A stretch of 10,638 nt of DNA, taken from JBBRMQ01 sp038230775. GTDB lineage: Bacteria > Acidobacteriota > Thermoanaerobaculia > Gp7-AA8. The notes under the pieces are model-generated. The model saw only the letters and a program-made list of their open reading frames with translations, had not been told where the DNA came from and made no database searches. The stretch lies in assembly GCA_038230775.1 (NCBI GenBank), contig JBBRMQ010000148.1, positions 1-10,638 on the forward strand, read 5' to 3'. The position numbers and the translations under genes were made by a program. Below, in pieces: positions 1 to 7,052 of the stretch (its first letter is position 1; every line of letters starts with the position of its first letter).

Positions 1-1
1 G

Positions 2-400
2 ATCTCGACCGTGGCGCGGCGGGCGTATGGCTATTCGCGCGAAGGCGCGGTCTGGAAACAAACCGATCAGAGCCTCACCAGCGCGGTGTTAGGCGACGGT
101 GGTGTCTATTCATCCGTCGATGATCTCGCGCAGTGGTATGCCTGGCTGGACAAGAGTGCGCTCTACCGCGATGCATCGACGAAACGCGCCGACACTCCCG
201 ACGCCGGCTACGGTTACGGCTGGTTTGTCGGGACGAAGCGCGGACAGAACGCGGTGTGGCACACGGGCGAGAGCATCGGTTTCCGCAACGCGATCCTTCG
301 GCTTCCCGAAGCGGGGGTGACCGTCATCGTGTTGACGAACCGAAACGAAGGGCATCCGATCGAGCTCGCGCTCGACGCCGCGGCCGCGATGCGGCACTGA
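2..400 (+). CDS. Serine beta-lactamase-family hydrolase, C-terminal part (5' end outside window)
   Basis: This is the last 132 residues of a serine hydrolase of the class C beta-lactamase / penicillin-binding-protein family; the open frame runs off the left edge. Visible family features are an R-A-Y-G-Y stretch, the conserved block GDGGVYSSVDDLAQW, and the box W-H-T-G-E (HTG at 260-268), which corresponds to the KTG/HxG motif lining the active site. The segment IVLTNRNE near the end is the usual terminal strand. The catalytic Ser-x-x-Lys and Tyr-x-Asn motifs would lie upstream and cannot be checked. Members act on beta-lactams, D-amino peptides or esters, and the substrate cannot be told from this fragment. 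The GTG at position 11 is not a credible start because it falls inside the conserved domain. Family assignment is firm, specific activity is unknown. Confidence 0.88.
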   Translation: MSTVARRAYGYSREGAVWKQTDQSLTSAVLGDGGVYSSVDDLAQWYAWLDKSALYRDASTKRADTPDAGYGYGWFVGTKRGQNAVWHTGESIGFRNAILRLPEAGVTVIVLTNRNEGHPIELALDAAAAMRH

Positions 401-607
401 TTTCGCTCTGAGCCAAAGCATGTGGCCCGACAAGATCCCTTCTCGTCACACTGGATGATCGTTACCGCACGTGGCGATAGACTCGACGCAGCGCTTGGCG
501 TTCTGCATGCGGAGTTGGTCCCCACGCGCGCCGAGTGGGGCGACCGCATCTTCGAGCGCCAGCCGTAGCGGGACGGCCTCGACCCCGACCCGCCGCCGCG
601 CGGCGTT

Positions 608-658
608 GTGTGGCGCCAGCCCTCTGGCTGGCGGCCAGTCAGAGGACTGGCCCCACGC
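608..658. repeat. Nested palindromic element with two hairpins
   Basis: Two adjacent perfect 8-bp hairpins are visible: 614-621/626-633 with loop CTCT, and 633-640/645-652 with loop AGAG. The two loops are complementary. The whole segment is also one larger imperfect inverted repeat, 608-631 against 635-658 around CGG, with 20 of 24 positions pairing. It can therefore fold either as two small hairpins or as one long stem. It resembles short interspersed palindromes rather than an intrinsic terminator, since no T-run follows. Confidence 0.75.
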
Positions 659-692
659 CTGCCGCTTCGCGGCGTTTTCGGCAGGTGCGGGC

Positions 693-698
693 GATAAT
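693..698 (+). promoter_or_regulatory. Putative -10 box (GATAAT) of the kinase gene
   Basis: GATAAT matches TATAAT at five of six positions and ends 8 nt before the kinase ATG, so transcription would start at or next to the A of the ATG. There is no Shine-Dalgarno sequence in between and no clear -35 hexamer at normal spacing. The same arrangement recurs at other genes in the window. Confidence 0.45.
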
Positions 699-706
699 GC
701 GGCGCG

Positions 707-3286
707 ATGGATGGAACGGACGCCACGATCGCCCGCGCAGAGACTCCGTCTCCCGCCACGGGCCTGCGCTTTTCGCCGGGCACCATGCTCGCCGGTCGTT
801 ATCGCATCGTCGCGCTCCTCGGGCGCGGAGGCATGGGTGAGGTTTATCGCGCCGACGACACCCGGCTCGGCCATCCCGTCGCGCTGAAGTTTCTGCCTCG
901 CTACGTTCTGCACGATGAAGGCGCACTCGAACGCCTGTACGGAGAGGTTCGCCTCGGACGACAAGTCGCTCATCCCAACGTGTGCCGTCTGTACGACATC
1001 GGCGAGTCGGATGAAGGGCACTTCATTACGATGGAGTACGTCGACGGCGAAGACCTCGCGTCGTTGCTTCGCCGAATCGGTCGGCTCCCGACCGGCAAGG
1101 CCATCGACATCGCGCGCGACATGAGCGCCGGACTCGCGGCGGCGCACGATCTCGGCATCGTGCATCGCGACCTGAAACCGGCCAACGTCATGGTCGACGG
1201 GCGCGGCCGTGCGCGCATCACCGACTTCGGACTCGCTTCGGTCGCTGACGATCCGGCGGCCGGCTTCGCGGGAACCCCGGCCTACATGTCGCCGGAACAA
1301 TTGCGCGGGGAGAGCGTGACGCCGCGCAGCGACATCTACGCGCTCGGCCTCGTGCTGTACGAGATGTTCACTGGCCGACGACTCTTCGACGGCGCGTCGC
1401 TGACGGAGATTCAGTCGCAGCATCGCAGCGGCAAACCGCCGAGCATTGCCAGCGTCGTGCGCGAAATCGATCCGGCAGTCGAGCGCGTCGTGATGCGATG
1501 TCTGGAAGAAGATCCAGCCTCGCGCCCGTCGTCAGCACACGCCGTGATCGCCGCCCTTCCAGGAGGCGATCCGCTTGCCGCCGCGCTGGCGGCGGGCGAG
1601 ACGCCGTCGCCGGAGATGGTGGCGGCGGCGGGGAAGGCCGGCGATCTGCAGCCGCGCGTTGCGTGGCCGCTTCTGATCGCGGCGTTAGGCGGCATCCTGG
1701 TGATCGCGGCCATGACGCCGGCGTCGATGCTCTTCTCCAGCAAGCTCCTGCCGAAGTCGACGGAAGTGCTTGAGGCGCGCAGCGCCGACATCCTCGACCG
1801 TTTCGGCTACACCGTGCCGAACGCCCACACCGCGCACGAATGGGTGCTGAACGACGACTACCTGCGTTCGATGACGAAGCAGAAAAATGGCGTCGACCGC
1901 TGGAATGCGATGGCGCAAACGCGACCGGGGGTGGTTCTCTTCACCTTCCGGCAGAGCACGCGTCCTCTTCAGCCATGGAACGAGGAGCGTCGCATTCAGA
2001 CTGAGGATCCGCCACTCGACGCTCCGGGCATGTCGCGCGTGACCGTCGACGCATCCGGGCGTCTCGTCGAGTTCATCGCGGTGCCGCCCGCTCGCGATCC
2101 CGCGATGCCTCATCGCGTCGACTGGACCACCTCGTTTCGCGAAGCGTCACTGGATCCGGCGGATTTTCGCGACGGGAGGCCGGTCTGGTCCGCGCCCGTT
2201 GACGTCGATGAGCGTCACGCGTGGGACGGCGCCATTCCGCAGCAGAAGGACATCCCGCTCCATATCGAGGCGGGCGCGCATCGGGGAAAACTCGTTTGGT
2301 TTCGCGTTTACGGCCCCTGGGATCAGCCCCCACCGCTGACGGATTCGCCACGAAAACTCCTGAACAGGCTCGCGGACTGGGCCAACACGATTCTCAGCAT
2401 CGGTGTCCTCGCGATCGGACTTCTCGTCGCGATCCGGAATGTGCGCCGAGGCCGCGGCGACCGCAAGGGAGCGTTTCGCGTTTCGCTCTTCGTCTTCGCC
2501 GCTGCAGCGATCGCGGTCTTCCTCCGTGCTGACAACCTTGCATCCATCGCGGCCGACGAGCACCTGATCGGAACCCTTCTGGGTCGCGCGCTCTACTCGG
2601 CAGCATATGTCTGGGTGATGTACGTCGCGATCGAGCCTTTCGTGCGGCGGCGCTGGCCGCACACGCTGACGTCATGGAGCCGCTTGCTGTCCGGACGCTT
2701 TCGCGACCCGATGGTCGGACGCGACGTTCTCTTCGGCGCCATTGGCGGCGTGGTTCTCGTCGCCTTGCAGCGCTCGACGCGGATCGTTCCGGCCTGGTTT
2801 GGATTGGCGCCGCCCGAGCCTTTCGTGACCGCGACCAGCCCGTTTTCATCCGCCCGCCACGTCGTGTTCTTTCTCCTCATCACCTTCGGCCAGTACCTCG
2901 GTGCTGCGCTCGGGTTGCTGGTGGCGCTGGTCATCATTCGGGCAATCGTCAAGAACGCGGCGATCGGCAATGCGATCCTCGTCGTTCTGATCGCATCCGC
3001 ATTTGCGGGCGTCGGCAGCGCCACGCCGTGGATGCTCGCGATTTACTGTGGCCTCTCCGCGGCCACACTCATGGTGGTCATGCTTCGATTCGGCCTTCTG
3101 TCGCTTGCGGCAACCGCCTACATCTTCCAGTGTCTTCTCGTCCTGCCACTGACGCTCGACACCTCCGCCTGGTATTTCGGCCGGTCGTTCCTCGGCATGT
3201 TCGTGATCGCCGCCGGGGTGATCTACGCGTTCTTCATCGCGTTAGGCGGGAAGCCGCTCTTCGGCACGCCCCTGCTGGAAGAATAG
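707..3286 (+). CDS. Membrane-bound Hanks-type serine/threonine protein kinase with large C-terminal membrane module
   Basis: The protein has 859 residues. Residues ~31-285 form a complete and probably active kinase domain: glycine loop GRGGMGEV (39-46), ATP-binding K61 in VALKF, likely helix-C E80, catalytic HRDLKPAN (153-160, D155 and N160), D173-F-G, and SPE (195-197) in place of APE. A helix at ~319-343 anchors it. Residues ~344-555 form a non-membranous, probably extracytoplasmic segment. Residues ~560-850 hold roughly eight or nine hydrophobic helices. Around 647-675 lies an Arg-rich block, RRRWPHTLTSW followed by FRDPMVGRD, which I recall from other acidobacterial kinases. The likely role is sensing an unknown signal and phosphorylating Ser/Thr targets in the cytoplasm. 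The start at 707 leaves a usual pre-kinase leader (FSPGTMLAGRYRIV). The in-frame ATG at 785 would cut into it. The last 45 bases overlap the MFS remnant. Confidence 0.95.
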   Translation: MDGTDATIARAETPSPATGLRFSPGTMLAGRYRIVALLGRGGMGEVYRADDTRLGHPVALKFLPRYVLHDEGALERLYGEVRLGRQVAHPNVCRLYDIGESDEGHFITMEYVDGEDLASLLRRIGRLPTGKAIDIARDMSAGLAAAHDLGIVHRDLKPANVMVDGRGRARITDFGLASVADDPAAGFAGTPAYMSPEQLRGESVTPRSDIYALGLVLYEMFTGRRLFDGASLTEIQSQHRSGKPPSIASVVREIDPAVERVVMRCLEEDPASRPSSAHAVIAALPGGDPLAAALAAGETPSPEMVAAAGKAGDLQPRVAWPLLIAALGGILVIAAMTPASMLFSSKLLPKSTEVLEARSADILDRFGYTVPNAHTAHEWVLNDDYLRSMTKQKNGVDRWNAMAQTRPGVVLFTFRQSTRPLQPWNEERRIQTEDPPLDAPGMSRVTVDASGRLVEFIAVPPARDPAMPHRVDWTTSFREASLDPADFRDGRPVWSAPVDVDERHAWDGAIPQQKDIPLHIEAGAHRGKLVWFRVYGPWDQPPPLTDSPRKLLNRLADWANTILSIGVLAIGLLVAIRNVRRGRGDRKGAFRVSLFVFAAAAIAVFLRADNLASIAADEHLIGTLLGRALYSAAYVWVMYVAIEPFVRRRWPHTLTSWSRLLSGRFRDPMVGRDVLFGAIGGVVLVALQRSTRIVPAWFGLAPPEPFVTATSPFSSARHVVFFLLITFGQYLGAALGLLVALVIIRAIVKNAAIGNAILVVLIASAFAGVGSATPWMLAIYCGLSAATLMVVMLRFGLLSLAATAYIFQCLLVLPLTLDTSAWYFGRSFLGMFVIAAGVIYAFFIALGGKPLFGTPLLEE

Positions 3287-3624
3287 CGGGACGATTCCGG
3301 CGAGCGCGAACAGCGTCCCTGCAACGCAGACGGCGACCCATCCGGAGTGTTGCCATGCGTAACCGGCGACGAGCGATCCGATGGCGCCGCCGATGAAGAA
3401 CGTCACCATGTACACCGCATTCAGCCGATTGCGCAGCGTGGCATCGAGCGCGAAGATCCGCGGAGCGCCATCGACGCCACACCGGCGCGCACGTGCAATT
3501 CGGTCGCGACTTTCGCCAGCAGCGGCTGGCTGTAATAAAGGTTGGCAACCGTCGCTCCGCCCGCGAACGCCAACAGCGCGATGCGGCGGCGGGATACAGT
3601 AGACGCAGGCCCCCGACCTGCCAT
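3242..3624 (-). pseudogene. MFS transporter remnant with internal deletion and frameshift
   Basis: Two pieces of one major facilitator superfamily protein lie in different frames. The 5' piece (3624 down to ~3466) reads 53 residues with the typical N-terminus ALLAFAGGATVANLYYSQPL. The 3' piece (3460 to 3242) reads RIFALDATLRNRLNAVYMV, then FFIGGAIGSL and a C-terminal helix, which is the classic last part of a ~400-residue sugar/drug MFS pump. The two are separated by only about 6 bases and a frame change, so roughly 270 residues of the middle are missing. No transport function is possible. The 3' end overlaps the convergent kinase gene by 45 bases. The start codon at 3624 overlaps the divergent oxidoreductase ATG. 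An alternative ATG lies at 3636. An assembly misjoin is a less likely alternative to a true deletion. Confidence 0.85.
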
Positions 3625-4561
3625 GTTGCTCAGCATTCTCGATCAATCTCCCATCTCTGAAGGATCCACTGGCGCCGCGGCGCTCAGGAACTCCGTCGAC
3701 CTCGCCCGTCTCGGCGACGACCTCGGATATCACCGCTACTGGGTCGCGGAGCACCACGGCACTCCCATGCTTGCATGTGCAGCGCCGGAAGTCCTCATCG
3801 CGGCGATTGCCAGCGCGACGAAACGCATTCGAGTCGGAAGCGGCGGCGTGATGTTGCCGCATTACAGCCCGGTCAAGGTCGCCGAACAATTCAGCATGCT
3901 CGCCGGACTTTTTCCCGGGCGCATCGATCTCGCCGTGGGGCGCGCGTCGGGAACGGATCCGATCACCACCTTCGCGTTGCAGCGCGATCGCCGTCAGGCA
4001 TCGCCCGACGACTTCCCCTCGCAACTCGCCGAGCTCCTCGGCTACATCAACGACGAGATGCCGGACGATCACCCGTTCGCGCGGCTGACGCTGTTGCCCG
4101 GACGCCCGGAGAGGCCTGACGTGTGGTTGTTAGGCTCGTCCGCGCAGAGCCGGCTTTGGGCAACGGAGACGGGACTGCCGTATGCGTTCGCGGATTTCAT
4201 CAATCCGATGAAGACGACCGCGGACATCGTGGCGGTCAGCGTCGTCTGCGCCGAGACCGAGGACGAAGCGTGGCGTTTGTCGGCAAGCTCGCGCATGGTG
4301 TTCACGCTTCTACGCGAAGGAAACCTCGTGGAGGTGCCGCCGGTCGAGACCGCGCTGCGATTCTTCAAGGAGCGAGGGTTACCGCACGACGCAGTGCCTG
4401 TCGGACGGCGAGCGATCGTCGGCACGCCCGAGACGGTGCGCGCGGAGATCGATCGCGTCGCGGAGGAGTACGGCGCGAAGGAAGTGATGATCGTGACGAT
4501 CACGTACGACCCCGCGGCGAGGAAGAAGTCGTACGAGATGTTGATGTCATCCCGAGCGTAG
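3623..4561 (+). CDS. LLM-class flavin-dependent oxidoreductase (luciferase family, group 1)
   Basis: The protein has 312 residues and is related to bacterial luciferase alpha chain and to E. coli YhbW. Family blocks are clear: SILDQSPISEG at the N-terminus, LGYHRYWVAEHH, IRVGSGGVMLPHYSP, FPGRIDLAVGRASGTD, and VWLLGSS. Such proteins fold as a TIM barrel and use reduced FMN and O2 on small organic substrates, and the substrate here is unknown. ATG 3623 is chosen because the family alignment begins there. The open frame extends upstream, but only through sequence complementary to the MFS gene. Compared with YhbW as I remember it, about 18 residues are missing after FADFINP, where an L-Y-R...F-x-P-S stretch normally precedes the strand IVAVSVVCAET. 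The last residues SSRA and the TAG are supplied by the adjacent interspersed repeat. A weak -10-like TACAGT lies at 3595-3600. Confidence 0.9.
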   Translation: MLLSILDQSPISEGSTGAAALRNSVDLARLGDDLGYHRYWVAEHHGTPMLACAAPEVLIAAIASATKRIRVGSGGVMLPHYSPVKVAEQFSMLAGLFPGRIDLAVGRASGTDPITTFALQRDRRQASPDDFPSQLAELLGYINDEMPDDHPFARLTLLPGRPERPDVWLLGSSAQSRLWATETGLPYAFADFINPMKTTADIVAVSVVCAETEDEAWRLSASSRMVFTLLREGNLVEVPPVETALRFFKERGLPHDAVPVGRRAIVGTPETVRAEIDRVAEEYGAKEVMIVTITYDPAARKKSYEMLMSSRA

Positions 4562-4713
4562 CGAGGGACCGGTGTGGGCGGGTGGTTCGTCGAGCCGCCC
4601 GCCCACACCGGTTCCTCGCTACGCTCGGAATGACAAGAGAGCGAGCTACTGCACCGGCTCCGGCTCGATGAGCAGCGGCTCGACGATCGGATCGCGTCCG
4701 CGGAACGCGCGAT
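4515..4713. repeat. Tandem duplication, copy 1 (199 bp)
   Basis: This copy carries 3' coding sequence of the oxidoreductase (from CGGCGAGGAAGAAGTCGTAC), a palindrome, and a relic of the 3' end of the M3 peptidase gene (4646-4713). Against copy 2 it shows a few single-base differences (for example 4540, 4630, 4645) and lacks a 12-base block of peptidase sequence (TTCAATCCGCGC). Because the peptidase relic is cut off at 4713, this is the copy that lost the peptidase side. Confidence 0.93.
4545..4635. repeat. Long palindrome of the TCATCCCGAGCGTAGCGAGG family, copy 1
   Basis: Arms of 38 bp (4545-4582 and 4598-4635) pair at 36 of 38 positions around a 15-base core, TGGTTCGTCGAGCCG (4583-4597). 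Read on the minus strand such elements give peptides like CHSERSEEP and VPRYARDD, a familiar sign of this interspersed repeat type in Acidobacteriota and other phyla. It contains the stop codon of the oxidoreductase and could form a strong hairpin in transcripts from either side, but there is no T-tract. Confidence 0.9.
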
Positions 4714-4715
4714 CA

Positions 4716-4926
4716 CGGCGAGGAAGAAGTCGTACGAGATATTGATGTCATCCCGAGCGTAGCGAGGGACCGGTGTGGGCGGGCGGCTCGACGAACCACC
4801 CGCCCACACCGGTTCCTCGCTACGCTCGGGATGACAAGAGAGCGACCTACTGCACCGGCTCCGGCTTCAATCCGCGCTCGATGAGCAGCGGCTCGACGAT
4901 CGGATCGCGTCCGCGGAACGCGCGAT
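4716..4926. repeat. Tandem duplication, copy 2 (211 bp)
   Basis: This copy is offset from copy 1 by 201 bases (213 after the 12-base indel). Its left end (4716-~4753) is a relic of the oxidoreductase 3' end (coding for KKSYEILMSSRA), and its right end is the intact 3' end of the M3 peptidase gene. Only two bases separate the copies. The junction falls inside two protein-coding genes, so the source was a single palindrome between convergent genes. Confidence 0.93.
4746..4836. repeat. Long palindrome, copy 2, with inverted core
   Basis: The arms (4746-4783 and 4799-4836) are the same 38-bp sequences as copy 1, pairing at 37 of 38 positions. The 15-base core CGGCTCGACGAACCA (4784-4798) is the exact reverse complement of the core in copy 1, so the core has flipped relative to its flanks. 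The element ends 10 bases beyond the peptidase stop and probably folds at the end of that transcript. Confidence 0.92.
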
Positions 4927-6946
4927 ACATCACTGCCGCGTCCTGGCTTCCGCCGCGCGAGAGCACCATGTCGCGGAAGCGCTGGCCGATCGCGCGCGTC
5001 ATGCCGCCGCGCTCCTTGAACCAGTAGTACGCGTCGTCCTCGATCACTTCGCTCCACAAATACGCGTAGTACCCGGCGGCGTAGCTGCTGCCCCAGATGT
5101 GCGAGAAGTACGTCGTGTGGTAGCGCGGCGGCACTTCGTTCATCGCGATATTGAAGCGCAGCAGCGCTGCCGGTTCGAACGCGCTCACATCCTGAAGCGG
5201 CGATCCGGGCGGAATCGTGTGCCAGGCCATGTCGACCAGTGCGGCGGCGAGATACTCGGTGAGCGCGTAGCCCTGGTCGAACGTGCGCGCGCGCTTGATC
5301 TTGTCCACGATGTCCTGCGGCAGGCGCTCGCCGGTCTTGTAGTGCTTCGCGTAATTTGCGAGCACGGCCGGCTCGAGGGCCCAGTGCTCGTTGAACTGCG
5401 AGGGCACCTCGCCGAAGTCGCGTGGCACGGAGGTTCCGGTCAGATACGGATAGTGCACGTTGGAGAACATGCCGTGCAGCGCGTGGCCGAACTCGTGGAA
5501 CATGCCGTTGACGTCATCGAAGGTGAGAAACGCCGGCTGGCCCGGTGCCGGCTTCGTGAAGTTGCACACGTTCACGACGACGGGCTTCGTCCCCATCAGT
5601 TTGCTCTGATCGACGAACGTGTCCATCCACGCGCCGCCGCTCTTGTTGGGCCGGGCGAAGTAATCGGCGTAAAAAAGCGCGAGCGGCGATCCGTCCGTGT
5701 CGAACACCTCGAACACGCGAACGTCGGGGTTGTACACCGGCAGGTCTTTCCGCTCCTTGAACGTGATTCCGTAAAGCCGGTTGGCGGCGTAAAAAACGCC
5801 GTCCTTCAAGACGTGATCGAGCTCGAAGTACGGCCGGACCTGCGAGTCATCGAGCGCGTACTGCTGGCTGCGCAGGCGCGATGCGTAGAACTCCCAGTCC
5901 CACGGCTGCAGCGTGAACTCGGTCCCGACCATCTTCTGCAGCGCGGCGGCCTCGTCGCGCGCCTTCGCAGTCGACGCCGGAACGAGATCGGTCATCAGCT
6001 TGAACGCGTTGTCCGACGTCCTGGCCATCTGATCGTCGAGCACCCAGCCGCCGTAGTTGGCGTAGCCGAGGAGTCTGGCTTTGTCCGCGCGGAGCTGGGC
6101 GAGGCGCGTGACGTCCGCCCGTGTGTCGTTCGGGCCGCCGTGATTGCCGCGCTCGATCGAGGCCTTGAAGATGCGTTCCCGCAGTGCGCGATTCTGGAGG
6201 TAGGCGATCGGCGGCTGCTGCGTCGTGTTCTGCAGCGCGATCGCCCATTTGCCGGTGAGGCCCTTGGCCTTCGCGGTCTGCGCAAACGCAGCGATTTCGC
6301 CCGGGCCCGCGCCGGCGAGATCCGCGACGTTGTCCACGACGACCGCGGAGGCGTCCGTGTCCGCCAGGAGTCTCTTGCGGAAGTCCGCGTTGAGTGCCGC
6401 CTCCTCTTCATTCAGCTTGCGCAGCGACGCGCGGTCCGCGTCCGATAATTGCGCACCGGCACGGATGAACTGCCGGTAATAGCGCTCGACGAGATACGTT
6501 CCTTCGGCATCGAGTGCCAGAGAATCGCGCTTGTCGTAGAGCGTCTTCACGCGCGCGAAGAGCTTGGGATTCATGAAGATCGCATCCTGATGCGCAGCGA
6601 GCTTCGGCGCGACGTCGCCTTCGATCTTCTGCATCGCATCGTTCGTGTTCGACTGGGTCAGGTTGAAGAACACCTTGACGGCGCGCGTGAGCAGTTCGCC
6701 GGACTTCTCCATCGCCACGATCGTGTTCTCAAAGGTCGGCGCCTTCGCGTTGTTCGCGATGACGTCCGTCTCCGCGAGCTGCTTCTTCATCCCGGTCTCG
6801 ATCGCCGGCGCGTAGTCCGTGTCCTTGATCTTGTCGAAGCGCGGTGTCCGGAAGGGAAGCGTGCTCTTCGTGAAAAAGGGGTTCGTAGCGGCGTTGGCCG
6901 TCGCCACGCAGGCGACGGTGAACAGAATCGGCAGACTTCGTCTCAT
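4847..6946 (-). CDS. dcp: Peptidyl-dipeptidase, M3 family zinc metallopeptidase (Dcp-like), exported
   Basis: The protein has 699 residues, near the ~680 of E. coli Dcp. An N-terminal signal peptide (hydrophobic core LPILFTVACVATANA, cleavage near residue 19) points to the periplasm. The zinc site is HEFGH at 484-488, with E485 as catalytic base. The third ligand is E513 in FGEVPSQF, 29 residues downstream as in thimet oligopeptidase. The substrate-binding region RYHTTYFSHIWGSSYAAGYY lies at ~608-627. Dcp-type enzymes remove C-terminal dipeptides from peptides. The start at 6946 is preceded by GAGGGA, and the frame extends further upstream only as Arg-rich non-homologous sequence. The gene lies 106 bases behind the arfB-like gene on the same strand and is convergent with the oxidoreductase. 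Oligopeptidase A-type specificity is the alternative, though the export signal favours Dcp. Confidence 0.95.
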   Translation of the reverse strand: MRRSLPILFTVACVATANAATNPFFTKSTLPFRTPRFDKIKDTDYAPAIETGMKKQLAETDVIANNAKAPTFENTIVAMEKSGELLTRAVKVFFNLTQSNTNDAMQKIEGDVAPKLAAHQDAIFMNPKLFARVKTLYDKRDSLALDAEGTYLVERYYRQFIRAGAQLSDADRASLRKLNEEEAALNADFRKRLLADTDASAVVVDNVADLAGAGPGEIAAFAQTAKAKGLTGKWAIALQNTTQQPPIAYLQNRALRERIFKASIERGNHGGPNDTRADVTRLAQLRADKARLLGYANYGGWVLDDQMARTSDNAFKLMTDLVPASTAKARDEAAALQKMVGTEFTLQPWDWEFYASRLRSQQYALDDSQVRPYFELDHVLKDGVFYAANRLYGITFKERKDLPVYNPDVRVFEVFDTDGSPLALFYADYFARPNKSGGAWMDTFVDQSKLMGTKPVVVNVCNFTKPAPGQPAFLTFDDVNGMFHEFGHALHGMFSNVHYPYLTGTSVPRDFGEVPSQFNEHWALEPAVLANYAKHYKTGERLPQDIVDKIKRARTFDQGYALTEYLAAALVDMAWHTIPPGSPLQDVSAFEPAALLRFNIAMNEVPPRYHTTYFSHIWGSSYAAGYYAYLWSEVIEDDAYYWFKERGGMTRAIGQRFRDMVLSRGGSQDAAVMYRAFRGRDPIVEPLLIERGLKPEPVQ

Positions 6947-6950
6947 CGAA

Positions 6951-6956
6951 TCCCTC
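6951..6956 (-). promoter_or_regulatory. Ribosome binding site of the M3 peptidase gene
   Basis: GAGGGA on the minus strand ends 4 bases before ATG 6946, with the GAGG core at 6 bases. It fixes the start codon. It is one of only two clear Shine-Dalgarno sequences in the window. Confidence 0.7.
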
Positions 6957-7052
6957 GTGCTGGTCAACGTTTGTAGTTGTGATCTTCGTCCCGGCAGCGT
7001 TCGGCGTGCAAGTAAACTTTTCGGGAACGATTGGAGCCGCTTTTGATCGCGT

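Larger units (their letters stand above)
401..706. other. Intergenic stretch upstream of the kinase
   Basis: This 306-base stretch holds no gene I can support. It contains a nested palindrome at 608-658 and a -10-like GATAAT just before the kinase ATG, both listed separately. A short frame at 455-568 would encode 37 residues ending in PTRAEWGDRIFERQP. It is in the same frame as the hydrolase, after its stop. I recognise no family in it, it has no clear ribosome-binding site, and it may be the remnant of a lost gene. Long reading frames on the minus strand here are shadows of the kinase. Confidence 0.5.

Noticed and set aside
455..568. A 37-residue small ORF (MIVTARGDRLDAAL...) after the hydrolase
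   Set aside because: It has no ribosome-binding site and no recognisable family. It may be a gene remnant, but the evidence does not support calling a gene.
446..1423. A 325-residue minus-strand frame upstream of and within the kinase
   Set aside because: It is antisense to a well-supported kinase domain, has an unlikely composition, and shows no recognisable domain.
3242..4072. A 276-residue minus-strand reading frame as an intact gene
   Set aside because: Only its last ~72 codons look like protein (MFS C-terminus). The rest is the complement of the oxidoreductase gene and shows no family features.
4069..4809. Minus-strand frame with repeated CHSERSEEP and VPRYARDD peptides
   Set aside because: These peptides are translations of the interspersed palindromes. 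The remainder is antisense to the oxidoreductase gene.
4545..4836. Palindromes as a mobile element carrying its own transposase, or as classic intrinsic terminators
   Set aside because: No transposase or RAYT-like gene lies in the window, and the stems are not followed by T-tracts. They may still affect transcript ends.
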